Part shown: positions 19,164-27,450 of the stretch, in pieces | Layout of the letters: the number at the start of each line of letters is the position of its first letter | How positions within the stretch are numbered: position 1 is the stretch's first letter | From: Planctomycetota bacterium | GTDB lineage: Bacteria; Planctomycetota; UBA1135; UBA2386 | Direction: 5' to 3' | Length of the DNA stretch: 44,565 nt | Assembly (NCBI GenBank): GCA_016873195.1 | Contig: VGXW01000005.1 | Location: 1 to 44,565, forward strand | Translations under genes and position numbers: made by a program | Notes under the pieces: model-generated | Told to the model about the DNA's origin: nothing | Database searches by the model: none | What the model saw: only the letters and a program-made list of their open reading frames with translations

Positions 19164-20318
19164 ATGAGCAAGGCCAGAGCGGCGAAGAAGCCCGTCGCCC
19201 AGAACGGCACCCCGAACCCCGCGATCCGCAAGATCGGCATCAGCACCGGCGGCGGCGACGCGCCCGGCCTCAACGCCGTGATCCGCGCCGTCGTGCTCGC
19301 CGCGCACAACCACGGCTGGGAGTGCTGCGGCATCCGCGACGGCTACTCGGGCATGCTGTCGCCCGCGCGCTACCCGCAGGGCGGCATGATCCCGCTCAAC
19401 CCGCAGTCGGTGCGCGGCATCACGCACCTCGGCGGCACGCTGCTCGGCACGACGAACGTCGGCCACCCGCTGCACTACCCGACCCAGCTGCGCTCCGGCA
19501 AGATCGTCGAGCGCGATCGCTCCGACGAACTCGTGCAGGCGCTCGGCGAGGCCCGCATCGACGCGGTCGTGGCGATCGGCGGCGACGGGTCGCTCGGCAT
19601 CGCCAAGGTGCTCGCCGACAAGGGCGTGCGCGTCGTCGGCGTGCCGAAGACGATCGACAACGACCTCGACGGCACGGTGGTCACGTTCGGTTTCGACACC
19701 GCGGTCTCGTTCGCGACCGACTGCCTCGACCGGCTGCACACGACCGCCGCCTCGCACCACCGCATCATGGTCGTCGAGGTGATGGGCCGCTACGCGGGCT
19801 GGATCGCGCTGGCCGCGGGCGTCGCCGGCTCCGCGGACGCCGTGCTGATCCCCGAGATCCCCTACGACCTCGGCACCGTCGTCGACAAGGTGCAGAAGCG
19901 CGACCGCGCCGGTGCCGGCTTCTCGATCGTCGTCGTCGCCGAGGGTGCGATGCCCAGGGGCGGCAAGGCCTCCGTGATCGAGAAGCGGCTCGGCGCGATG
20001 GACCGGCTCGGTGGTGCCGGCGAACGCGTGGCCAAGGCCCTGCAGCAGACGACCGGCAAGGAGACGCGCCACGTCGTGCTCGGCCACCTGCTGCGCGGCG
20101 GCACGCCGACCGCGGCCGACCGCCAGATCTCGCTGCGTTTCGGCGCCGCGGCGGTGCGCGCGCTGGCCGAGGGCAAGAGCGGCGTGATGGTCGCGCTCGA
20201 CCCGCCGACCGTGCGCTACGTGCCGCTCGGGGTGGCGACGAAGCGCATGAAGGTCGTGCCGCTCGACTGCGACACGGTGCTGACCGCGCGCGAACTCGGC
20301 ATGTGCCTGGGCGACTAG
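19164..20318 (+). CDS. pfkA: 6-phosphofructokinase
   Basis: ISTGGGDAPGLNAVIRAVV, HLGGTLLGTTN, IGGDGSLG, VPKTIDNDLDGT, EVMGRYAGWIALAAG. Confidence 0.93.
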   Translation: MSKARAAKKPVAQNGTPNPAIRKIGISTGGGDAPGLNAVIRAVVLAAHNHGWECCGIRDGYSGMLSPARYPQGGMIPLNPQSVRGITHLGGTLLGTTNVGHPLHYPTQLRSGKIVERDRSDELVQALGEARIDAVVAIGGDGSLGIAKVLADKGVRVVGVPKTIDNDLDGTVVTFGFDTAVSFATDCLDRLHTTAASHHRIMVVEVMGRYAGWIALAAGVAGSADAVLIPEIPYDLGTVVDKVQKRDRAGAGFSIVVVAEGAMPRGGKASVIEKRLGAMDRLGGAGERVAKALQQTTGKETRHVVLGHLLRGGTPTAADRQISLRFGAAAVRALAEGKSGVMVALDPPTVRYVPLGVATKRMKVVPLDCDTVLTARELGMCLGD

Positions 20319-20487
20319 GCACGGCCGCCGGCTCGCCCGACCGCCCGCTGCCCGGCCGCCCCCCGCGCCGCCCGCCCCCGGACCCGGCCGCGGCTGCCGA
20401 AAAACGGGCCCGCCTACGTCTTCCGGCGGCTGCGCCGCGGCCCTCCGGCCGCGACCATCCGCGCTTTCCCAGCACCCCCTCCCACGC

Positions 20488-22014
20488 ATGAACCGCGACT
20501 TCCTGAAGGACCTCGGCATCGAGGCGAACAACTCCGGTGCCTTCGACGGCAAGTGGCTGCCCACCAAGGCCGGCCAACATCCCATCCGCTCGCCGATCGA
20601 CGGCAGCCTGATCGCCAACGTGATGGCGGGCGACGTCGACGACTACTGGCGCTGCAGCAAGGCGGCCCAGGCGGCGTTCCTGCGCTGGCGCGAGGTGCCG
20701 CCGCCCAAACGCGGCGACTACGTGCGGCGCATGGGCGACGCGTTCCGGGCGAAGAAGGAGCAGCTCGGCAAGCTGATCACGCTCGAGGGCGGCAAGATCG
20801 TGCAGGAAGGGCTCGGCGAGGTGCAGGAGTGCATCGACATCGCCGACTTCGCGGTCGGCCTGTCGCGCCAGCTCTACGGCCTCACGATCGCGAGCGAACG
20901 GCCGCAGCACCACATGCGCGAGACGTGGCACCCGCTCGGCTGCGTCGGCGTGATCACGGCCTTCAACTTCCCGATGGCGGTCTGGGCCTGGAACACGATG
21001 CTGGCACTGGTCTGCGGCGACCCGTGCCTGTGGAAGCCGTCGCACCGCACGCCGCTGTGCGCGATCGCGCTGACGAAGCTCGCCGCCGAGGTGCTCGGCC
21101 CCGAGTGGTCGGCGCTCGTGCCGATGATCCTCGGCCACGACAGCAAGGTCGGCCACGCGATGGTCGGCGACCCGAACATGGTGCTGATCTCGGCGACCGG
21201 CAGCACGCGCATGGGCAAGAACATCGGCCCGCGCGTCGCGGAGCGCTTCGGCCGCTCGCTGCTCGAACTCGGCGGCAACAACGCGATCGTCGTGCTCGCC
21301 GACGCGGACCTGGCACTGGCGACCCGCGCGATCCTGTTCGGCGCGGTCGGCACCGCGGGCCAGCGCTGCACCAGCACGCGGCGCCTGTTGATCGAGAAGC
21401 CGATCTACGACGACCTCGTCGGCCGGCTGATCAAGGCCTACGGGCAGTGCAAGGTCGGCGACCCGAGCGACGGCAAGACCCTGGTCGGCCCGCTGATCGA
21501 CCAGGACGCCGGCAAGACGTTCGACGAGGCGATCGCGACGATCAGGCAGCAGGGCGGCGAGATCCTGTGCGGCGGCAAGCGCGCGAAGGTGCCCGCCGCG
21601 CTGCAGGGCGGCGCCTACGTCGAGCCGACGATCGTGCGCGCGCATGCAGGCATGGCGATCGTCAAGGAGGAGACGTTCGCGCCGATCCTCTACGCGATCC
21701 CGGTCAAGGATGCCGACGAGGCGCTGCACCTGAACAACGACGTGCCGCAGGGGCTCTCTTCGTCGATCTTCACCAGCAACGTGCGCGAGGCGGAGCGCTT
21801 CCTGTCCGCGGCCGGCAGCGACTGCGGCATCGCCAACGTCAACATCGGCACCAGCGGTGCGGAGATCGGCGGCGCGTTCGGCGGCGACAAGGAGACCGGC
21901 GGCGGCCGCGAGTCGGGCAGCGACTGCTGGAAGATCTACATGCGCCGGCAGACCAGCACGGTGAACTGGGGCAAGGCGCTGCCGCTCGCGCAGGGCATCC
22001 ACTTCGGGGATTGA
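20488..22014 (+). CDS. Aldehyde dehydrogenase, ALDH7-like (alpha-aminoadipic semialdehyde / piperideine-6-carboxylate dehydrogenase type)
   Basis: 508 aa; HPLGCVGVITAFNFPMAVWAWNTMLALVCGDPCLWKPS, LLELGGNNAIVVLADADL, FGAVGTAGQRCTSTRRL, KEETFAPILY. Confidence 0.88.
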   Translation: MNRDFLKDLGIEANNSGAFDGKWLPTKAGQHPIRSPIDGSLIANVMAGDVDDYWRCSKAAQAAFLRWREVPPPKRGDYVRRMGDAFRAKKEQLGKLITLEGGKIVQEGLGEVQECIDIADFAVGLSRQLYGLTIASERPQHHMRETWHPLGCVGVITAFNFPMAVWAWNTMLALVCGDPCLWKPSHRTPLCAIALTKLAAEVLGPEWSALVPMILGHDSKVGHAMVGDPNMVLISATGSTRMGKNIGPRVAERFGRSLLELGGNNAIVVLADADLALATRAILFGAVGTAGQRCTSTRRLLIEKPIYDDLVGRLIKAYGQCKVGDPSDGKTLVGPLIDQDAGKTFDEAIATIRQQGGEILCGGKRAKVPAALQGGAYVEPTIVRAHAGMAIVKEETFAPILYAIPVKDADEALHLNNDVPQGLSSSIFTSNVREAERFLSAAGSDCGIANVNIGTSGAEIGGAFGGDKETGGGRESGSDCWKIYMRRQTSTVNWGKALPLAQGIHFGD

Positions 22015-22106
22015 GGCGGGCGGGGCAGCGTGGCGGGCGCGACCGGGGCGGCCGACCGCCCCGGTGGGCCCGTTCCCGGTTCCCGGCGCTGCTTCTCCGG
22101 CACGAG

Positions 22107-22337
22107 CTACGTGCTGGCGGGGTCGATCTGCGCGCGTCGCTCGCGCGCCGCAGCGAAGGCGAAGCACGCGAGCACGTCCGCGTGCGTCAACTGCGGGAAG
22201 TCCGCCAGCAGTTCCTGTTCGGTGCGGTCGCTGGCGAGGAAGTCGAGGATCTCGCCGACGGTCAGGCGCGTGCCCTTCACGCAGGCCTTGCCGAAGCGGA
22301 TGGCGGGGTCGATCGAGATCCGGTCCATTGGGTTCAT
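22107..22337 (-). CDS. DUF433 domain protein (VapB-like antitoxin type)
   Basis: MDRISIDPAIRFGKACVKGTRLTVGEILDFLASDRTEQELLADFPQLTHADVLACFAFAA: DUF433 consensus. Confidence 0.85.
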   Translation of the reverse strand: MNPMDRISIDPAIRFGKACVKGTRLTVGEILDFLASDRTEQELLADFPQLTHADVLACFAFAAARERRAQIDPAST

Positions 22338-22381
22338 GGTCTGGCTCGGAGCACAGAGTAGCGGACCGGGCCGCCACCCAC

Positions 22382-24577
22382 TCACCGCCGCGCCGACAGC
22401 TCCGCGCAGGAACTGAACCCCTGCGCGGGCGCGTCGCCGCACGCGGGCACGCCGACCACGCGCAGTTCGAGCGCCGCGACTGCCTCGGCGAGCCGCAGCG
22501 TGAACGACTGCCCGTCGGCGAGCGGCGGCCGCACCGTCCCGCCGGTCACCGGGTACTCGTCGAGTTCCCCCACCGTGCGCCACTCCCCGTCGGGCGACGC
22601 ACGCACCTGCACGCGCGGCTTGCCCCTGCTCGTGTCGAACCAGCCGCCGTCGTGGAAACAGTGGCCGTGCGCGAACGCGACCTCGCGGATCGTCTGCACG
22701 CCATCGAAGGCGATCGCGTACCAGTCCTCGGCCGCCGGTTTGCCGTCGTAGGTGACGACGAAGCTGTCGCGGTCGCCGTCGGCGATCGCGCCGCGCACGT
22801 TGCCGGCGCGGCTCCGCGCCTCGCGCGCGGGCACCACTTCGCCCGGCACGAGCCCCGGCAGCCACACGCGGTAGCTGCCGCCGTCGCGCCCCGCCTCGGC
22901 GAACGGCGCGAGTTCCACCGGCACCGCGCGCGCCCCGTCGAGCAGTTCGATGCCCACGCGCAGGTCCGGACCCGGCAGCAGCCGCGGCGCCACGGAGCCC
23001 ACGGCGAGGCGCCGCACGTCGTCCGCCGCCACCGGCAGCGCCAGCACGCACGGCCCCCACTGCAACGCCACGCGCGCCTCGTCGTGCGGATCGGACAGGC
23101 GCGTGATCCCGCAACGCAGCGCGAGTTCGACCCCCTCACCCGGCCGCCAGCCCCGCGCGGGGATCGCGACGAAGCCCGCGCGCTCGATGCGGCGTTCCTC
23201 GCCCGCGACCTTCAGCACGGCCGGCACGCCCCACTCGGGCATGCGGATCCGCACCGGGAACTCGGCCGGCAGGTCCCCCGAGAACCGCAGCGCGACGTCG
23301 CCCGTGCGCGGCAGGCCGCTCGCCAGCGAGAACGCCACCTGCTTGCCGCCGAGCGTCGCTTCGCCGTGCATCGCGTCGAGCAGGTTCAGCACCAGGGCCC
23401 CGTCCGCTGCCGTGAACGCCGCCGCGCGCGGCAGCAGCGCCATGCCGCGCGCCCCGCTCGACGAGCAGCACGTGATCGAGCCGTCGTAGGGTTTGGTGCC
23501 GCGGAGCGGCGTGTAGTAGCACCAGCGCGCGCCACCCGGATGCTGCGCGGCCGCGAGGTGATTCCAGGCGGTGCGTTCGATCTCGTCGCCGAAGCGCGCC
23601 TCGCCCAGCAGGCGCAGCAGCTCGAGGTTCAGTTGCAGCCACGTCACCGACACGCAGGTCTCGCCGAGGTTCGCGAGCGGCCCCGCGGGCAGCCGGCCGC
23701 CGCCGGTGAACAGTTCGTGCACGCTCATGCTGCCGGTCGGCAGCCGTTCGTGGGCGACAACGTCGCGCCATGCCGCGAGCACCGGCTCGAGCCATTGCCG
23801 CTCGCCGGTGGCCCGGACCAGCGCGCACAGGCCGACCAGGTTCGACAGCATCTCGTAGGCCTTGGCGTTCGCGGTGCGCGCGACGCGGCCGTGCTCGCGC
23901 AGCGCCGCGGCGATGCGCGGCCCGCCGGGCCCGTCCCAGCTCGCGACGATCGACCGCGCGAAGGTGAGGTAGCGGTCGTCGCGCGTCGCGAGATGGAGGC
24001 GCACGATCGGCTCGAGCACCGAGGTCGCCGCCATGCCGACGTGCGTGCCGGCGGTGACGATGCTGCGGCCGCCCGGCGGGAACGTGGCCAGCAGCAGGTC
24101 GGCGGCGCGCCGCGCGGCCGCGAGGGCTTCGGCGTTGCCGGTCTGTGCGTGCACTTCGAGCAGGCCGAGCAACGCGTACTTGATCGTCCAGACGTCCCAG
24201 TCCGCGCCCGGCAGCAGCTGGAAGCGCTGGGCGGGCAGGTAGGCGCCGAGGTAGCCGTCCGCTTCCTGCGTGGCGAGGAACGCGGGCACCGTGGCGTCGA
24301 GCCGCGCCTTCAGCACGGGGTCGCGCGACTCGGCCCACGCGAGCGCCGCGGCGTGCAGCCACTTGCCGAGGTGTTCGCCCATCCAGGCCTGCTTGGCGGG
24401 GCGGTGCGTGAACGGCGCGAGCCGTTCCTGCAGGTCGACGCGGTCGAGCCAGGCGGTGCGGTTGGCGTGCACGCGCGCGCCGAGGAAGCCGTCGAGGTGC
24501 ACGGCGGTGGCGGGCAGCGGTTCGAGGGCTTCTGGCGACTGGGCGGCGAGCGAGAGCGTGAGCAGCGCGGCGAACAT
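22382..24577 (-). CDS. Glycoside hydrolase family 127-like (beta-L-arabinofuranosidase, DUF1680)
   Basis: 731 aa with signal-like N-terminus MFAALLTLSLAAQ; HLGKWLHAAALAW, ADGYLGAYLP, WTIKYALLGLLEVHAQTG, VHELFTGGGRLP, GETCVSVTW and ITCCSSSGARG (Zn/Cys motifs of GH127). Confidence 0.88.
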   Translation of the reverse strand: MFAALLTLSLAAQSPEALEPLPATAVHLDGFLGARVHANRTAWLDRVDLQERLAPFTHRPAKQAWMGEHLGKWLHAAALAWAESRDPVLKARLDATVPAFLATQEADGYLGAYLPAQRFQLLPGADWDVWTIKYALLGLLEVHAQTGNAEALAAARRAADLLLATFPPGGRSIVTAGTHVGMAATSVLEPIVRLHLATRDDRYLTFARSIVASWDGPGGPRIAAALREHGRVARTANAKAYEMLSNLVGLCALVRATGERQWLEPVLAAWRDVVAHERLPTGSMSVHELFTGGGRLPAGPLANLGETCVSVTWLQLNLELLRLLGEARFGDEIERTAWNHLAAAQHPGGARWCYYTPLRGTKPYDGSITCCSSSGARGMALLPRAAAFTAADGALVLNLLDAMHGEATLGGKQVAFSLASGLPRTGDVALRFSGDLPAEFPVRIRMPEWGVPAVLKVAGEERRIERAGFVAIPARGWRPGEGVELALRCGITRLSDPHDEARVALQWGPCVLALPVAADDVRRLAVGSVAPRLLPGPDLRVGIELLDGARAVPVELAPFAEAGRDGGSYRVWLPGLVPGEVVPAREARSRAGNVRGAIADGDRDSFVVTYDGKPAAEDWYAIAFDGVQTIREVAFAHGHCFHDGGWFDTSRGKPRVQVRASPDGEWRTVGELDEYPVTGGTVRPPLADGQSFTLRLAEAVAALELRVVGVPACGDAPAQGFSSCAELSARR

Positions 24578-24655
24578 GCGCGCAGTGTCCTGCGCGGGGG
24601 CGCGGCCGTCGACGGCGGCGGCCGTGCCCATGGCGCGTAGGATGAGTTGCGGCGC

Positions 24656-25249
24656 ATGCCTCCTCGCGGAGTTGCACCAGAACGCAGCATGGTGAACCTG
24701 CTCGATCGCCTCGACCGGCTGGGCCCGGTGTGCTTCACGCTGACGCTCTACGTCGCTCGGTGGCTCGTGCTGCTGCCGATGATGCCGATCCTGTCGGCGC
24801 TGACGCCGTCGGGGCCCGCGAACCGCGCGCTCGTCGAGAAGCTGCAGAGTTTCCCTCTGGGCGGCCTGTTCCTGAGCACCGTGCTCGTTGCGCCGGTCCT
24901 GGAGACCCTGATCGAGTGCACCCTGCCCTGCCTGCTGCTGCAGCGATTGGCTGGCCCCCCGCGCAACCCACCCGCGAGGCTCAGGCGCCGGACGATGCTC
25001 CGCGAACCCCGCGGCCAGCGGCGGCCGCAGGAGCGGCCCTGGATTCTCGTCGGCTTCTCCGCAGCCATCATGGTGCTGCTGCATCCGCTGGAAGTGCGGG
25101 TGATCGTGCCGACGGCGATCACCGGTGCGTTCCTCGGCTACACCTACGGCCACCTGGTCGCGCGCGGTCACGTCACCGCGTTCCTCGCGACGACGGCCTT
25201 CCACGGCGGCATCAACATGGTCGGAGTCGCCATTCTGGCCTTCCAGTGA
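24656..25249 (+). CDS. CPBP-like (CAAX protease/bacteriocin-processing) membrane protein
   Basis: Hydrophobic segments with VAPVLETLIECTLPCLLLQR, IMVLLHP and TAFHGGINM, corresponding to the three CPBP motifs; motif 1 has ET instead of EE. Confidence 0.6.
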   Translation: MPPRGVAPERSMVNLLDRLDRLGPVCFTLTLYVARWLVLLPMMPILSALTPSGPANRALVEKLQSFPLGGLFLSTVLVAPVLETLIECTLPCLLLQRLAGPPRNPPARLRRRTMLREPRGQRRPQERPWILVGFSAAIMVLLHPLEVRVIVPTAITGAFLGYTYGHLVARGHVTAFLATTAFHGGINMVGVAILAFQ

Positions 25250-25386
25250 CGCGGCCTCGGGTGCCCGTGCCGAAGGACACGCGGCGAACGGGGCAGCGGT
25301 GCGGACCCGCGTCTGATTCGACGACGTCGCCGGCGCGACCGAGTCCAGGGCCGCAGTGGGAGAGGAAGCGGCGGCGCGGACGCCGG

Positions 25387-26061
25387 TCAATCCGCGAGAG
25401 CGGCCCGCAGATCCTCGCAGAACTGCGCGAACGCGCGGAGCGCAGCCAGGATGCCGAGGTCGACGCGCCTGGCCAGATCGGCACGCAGTTGTCCCGTCTG
25501 TTCCGTCCGTCGCGGTCGGTCGAGGCCCTCGGGAACGCGGTCATCGATCCAACTTCTCAGCTGGTCCTTGGCCTCACGGGGCTGCATCGACTCCGGATCC
25601 TGCGGCCGGTCGCGGTTGCCGAGCACCGCGACGACCGCTGCGTGGTCTGCGATCAGCCAGGCCTCGAACTCGCGCACCGGCACGGCGATCACGTGGGGCA
25701 GTTCAAGATCCGCAAGGTCTTGCAGCAGGCGGCGCCGTCGATCCCCGTGGCCGTCCTCGTCGACGAGCACGATGGCGACGTCGGGGCGCCGTGTCGGATC
25801 CGCGATCGTGAGCAGTCGCCTCAGGTTCTTCCGCACGAGCAGGTCGCTGCCTCGATGCGGCCTGGGCCCGAGGCGCAACGGGGAGAGGAACTGGACCGCG
25901 GCTTCCGGCAGGTTGCGGTCGCGAGCGACGACCCTGGCGACGAGAAGGTGGGCGGGACCGAGCATCTCCGCGGTGAGGAGTTCGCCCGGCTCGGGCAACC
26001 AGACCAGCGGACCGCGATCCTCGCCCGGGCCTTCCGCGTAGAGCAGGATGCGGGTCGACAT
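25387..26061 (-). CDS. DUF4276-family (TOPRIM-like) protein
   Basis: RILLYAEGPGED (acidic Glu strand), AIVLVDEDGHGD (DxD), VPVREFEAWLIADH (DUF4276 FEAWL motif); start overlaps upstream ATPase stop by 1 nt. Confidence 0.78.
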   Translation of the reverse strand: MSTRILLYAEGPGEDRGPLVWLPEPGELLTAEMLGPAHLLVARVVARDRNLPEAAVQFLSPLRLGPRPHRGSDLLVRKNLRRLLTIADPTRRPDVAIVLVDEDGHGDRRRRLLQDLADLELPHVIAVPVREFEAWLIADHAAVVAVLGNRDRPQDPESMQPREAKDQLRSWIDDRVPEGLDRPRRTEQTGQLRADLARRVDLGILAALRAFAQFCEDLRAALAD

Positions 26062-26978
26062 CAGCGCCCCGGAACTCCACCCAATCCGCCTGACAGCCAG
26101 AGATCGCCGAGCGAGTCGTCGTACTCCCTCAGCGTCTGCTTCCACGAGGGATCGTCGACCGGCGCCTCGCGCACGATGGTCTCGCCCGTGTCCTTCGAGC
26201 GGTTGAAGAAGCGCACCTCGCGTGGTTCGACGAACTCGAGCAGCTCGGCCGAGTGCGTCGCGAGCAGGACCTGCACGGGCCGCGGGCCCAGTTCGCCGTT
26301 CGCGAGCCGGCGCAAGGCCCCGACCAGCTGGCCCATGAGGTACGGGTGGAGGCCGCGCTCGGGTTCCTCGATGGCGATCACGTCGGGCGGCGGGGATTGG
26401 TAGGGCAGCAGCAGGAACGCGAGCAGCAGGATCGACCCGTCGGAGACCTGATGCGGCTCGTACCAGAGGGTCGGGTGCCAGCGATCCTGGAAGACGACGC
26501 GGTGGTTGCCCGCCGCGTGGGGGCGCACGGCGACGTCCGCGAAGAGCGGCACCAGGGTGCAGAACTGCCGGGCGATCTCGTCCTGTTCCTTGCGCGTCAG
26601 CGTGCCGAAGACGTTCGCCACGCCGTAGCCGTTCGTCGCGAGTTGGCGCATCTCCTGGAGTTGGTTGGCCTGTCGGATCAGCTGCAGGTCGAGTTGCAGG
26701 ACCATCGCGTGGGGGAAGTCGCGGGTGCCTTCCCACTTCTGTCCGCTCTGTGGAACATGCCGTTCGTCGGCTCGACCCGTTGCGTGCTCCGCGTGAACGC
26801 GAACGGTGACGGTGGCATCGCGCGCCCAGCGATCCACCGGGCTGAACGACGAACCCAGCGCTGCGAACACACTGCTTTTCCCGGTGCCGTTCGCCCCGAC
26901 GAGCACGGTGAGCGGTTCGAGGTTCATCGTCACCGCGCGCAGGCAGCGGTAGTTCTCGATCGTGAGCCGCCGGATCAT
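26061..26978 (-). CDS. AAA_15/AAA_21-type ABC-ATPase-like protein
   Basis: MIRRLTIENYRCLRAVTMNLEPLTVLVGANGTGKSSVFAAL (Walker A), VSDGSILLLAFLLLPY (signature-like), DVIAIEEPERGLHP (Walker B), VLLATHSAELLEFV (switch His). Confidence 0.92.
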   Translation of the reverse strand: MIRRLTIENYRCLRAVTMNLEPLTVLVGANGTGKSSVFAALGSSFSPVDRWARDATVTVRVHAEHATGRADERHVPQSGQKWEGTRDFPHAMVLQLDLQLIRQANQLQEMRQLATNGYGVANVFGTLTRKEQDEIARQFCTLVPLFADVAVRPHAAGNHRVVFQDRWHPTLWYEPHQVSDGSILLLAFLLLPYQSPPPDVIAIEEPERGLHPYLMGQLVGALRRLANGELGPRPVQVLLATHSAELLEFVEPREVRFFNRSKDTGETIVREAPVDDPSWKQTLREYDDSLGDLWLSGGLGGVPGR

Positions 26979-27108
26979 GGCCGACAGGCTACCACGCCCG
27001 GCGTGCCCGAGCCCGTTCGTCCACAGCTACAGCGAGTGAGCCGCGTGCCTGGGCGGCACGAGGGGACGCGACCGTCGCCAGCGACAGTGATCGCCGGTGA
27101 AACGTGCG

Positions 27109-27114
27109 TAGGAT
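27109..27114 (+). promoter_or_regulatory. Candidate -10 (TAGGAT) for small ORF, leaderless spacing
   Basis: TAGGAT at 27109-27114; GTG at 27121 lies 6 nt downstream. Confidence 0.4.
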
Positions 27115-27120
27115 GTGGCC

Positions 27121-27354
27121 GTGCGTGAGGACGACGCAGCGTTCGCCGCGCGCGCGGCGGCCCGGGCGGAATGGCCGGTGCGGGTCTTCCGGCTCGGCGA
27201 GGAACCACCCGAGGGGCTCGACACGACGCCCGAACAGCGCATCGAGATGATGTGGGAGATGGCGGTGCAGGCCTACGGCATGGCCGGCATCCCGATCCCG
27301 GACTACGACCGCGCCCACACGCCGATCCGGCTCGTGCGCCGGGGGGAACCATGA
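27121..27354 (+). CDS. Small conserved-looking hypothetical protein (EEPPEGLDTTPEQRIEMMWEMAVQAYGMAGIPIPDY)
   Basis: About 77 aa from GTG 27121 (GTG 27115 is the alternative); amino-acid composition unlike spurious GC-rich frames; stop overlaps a following ATG (ATGA). Confidence 0.65.
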   Translation: MREDDAAFAARAAARAEWPVRVFRLGEEPPEGLDTTPEQRIEMMWEMAVQAYGMAGIPIPDYDRAHTPIRLVRRGEP

Positions 27355-27398
27355 TCCGCATCGACGCTGTGTGCGCGGACTTCCAGAACATGGTGTAG
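27351..27398 (+). pseudogene. Possible remnant 5' end of a coupled downstream gene (MIRIDAVCADFQNMV*)
   Basis: ATG overlaps the upstream TGA but the frame closes after 15 codons; no continuing ORF on this strand. Confidence 0.35.
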
Positions 27399-27450
27399 CC
27401 GCTGTGCGGGACGAGGGCCGAGTTCGTCGTCAGCGGCCCCGCCCACCCCC

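Noticed and set aside
22064-24640. 858-aa plus-strand ORF opposite GH127
   Set aside because: Shadow ORF antisense to the GH127 gene; composition biased.
26253-27128. 291-aa plus-strand ORF opposite the AAA ATPase
   Set aside because: Antisense shadow of a gene with clear Walker motifs.
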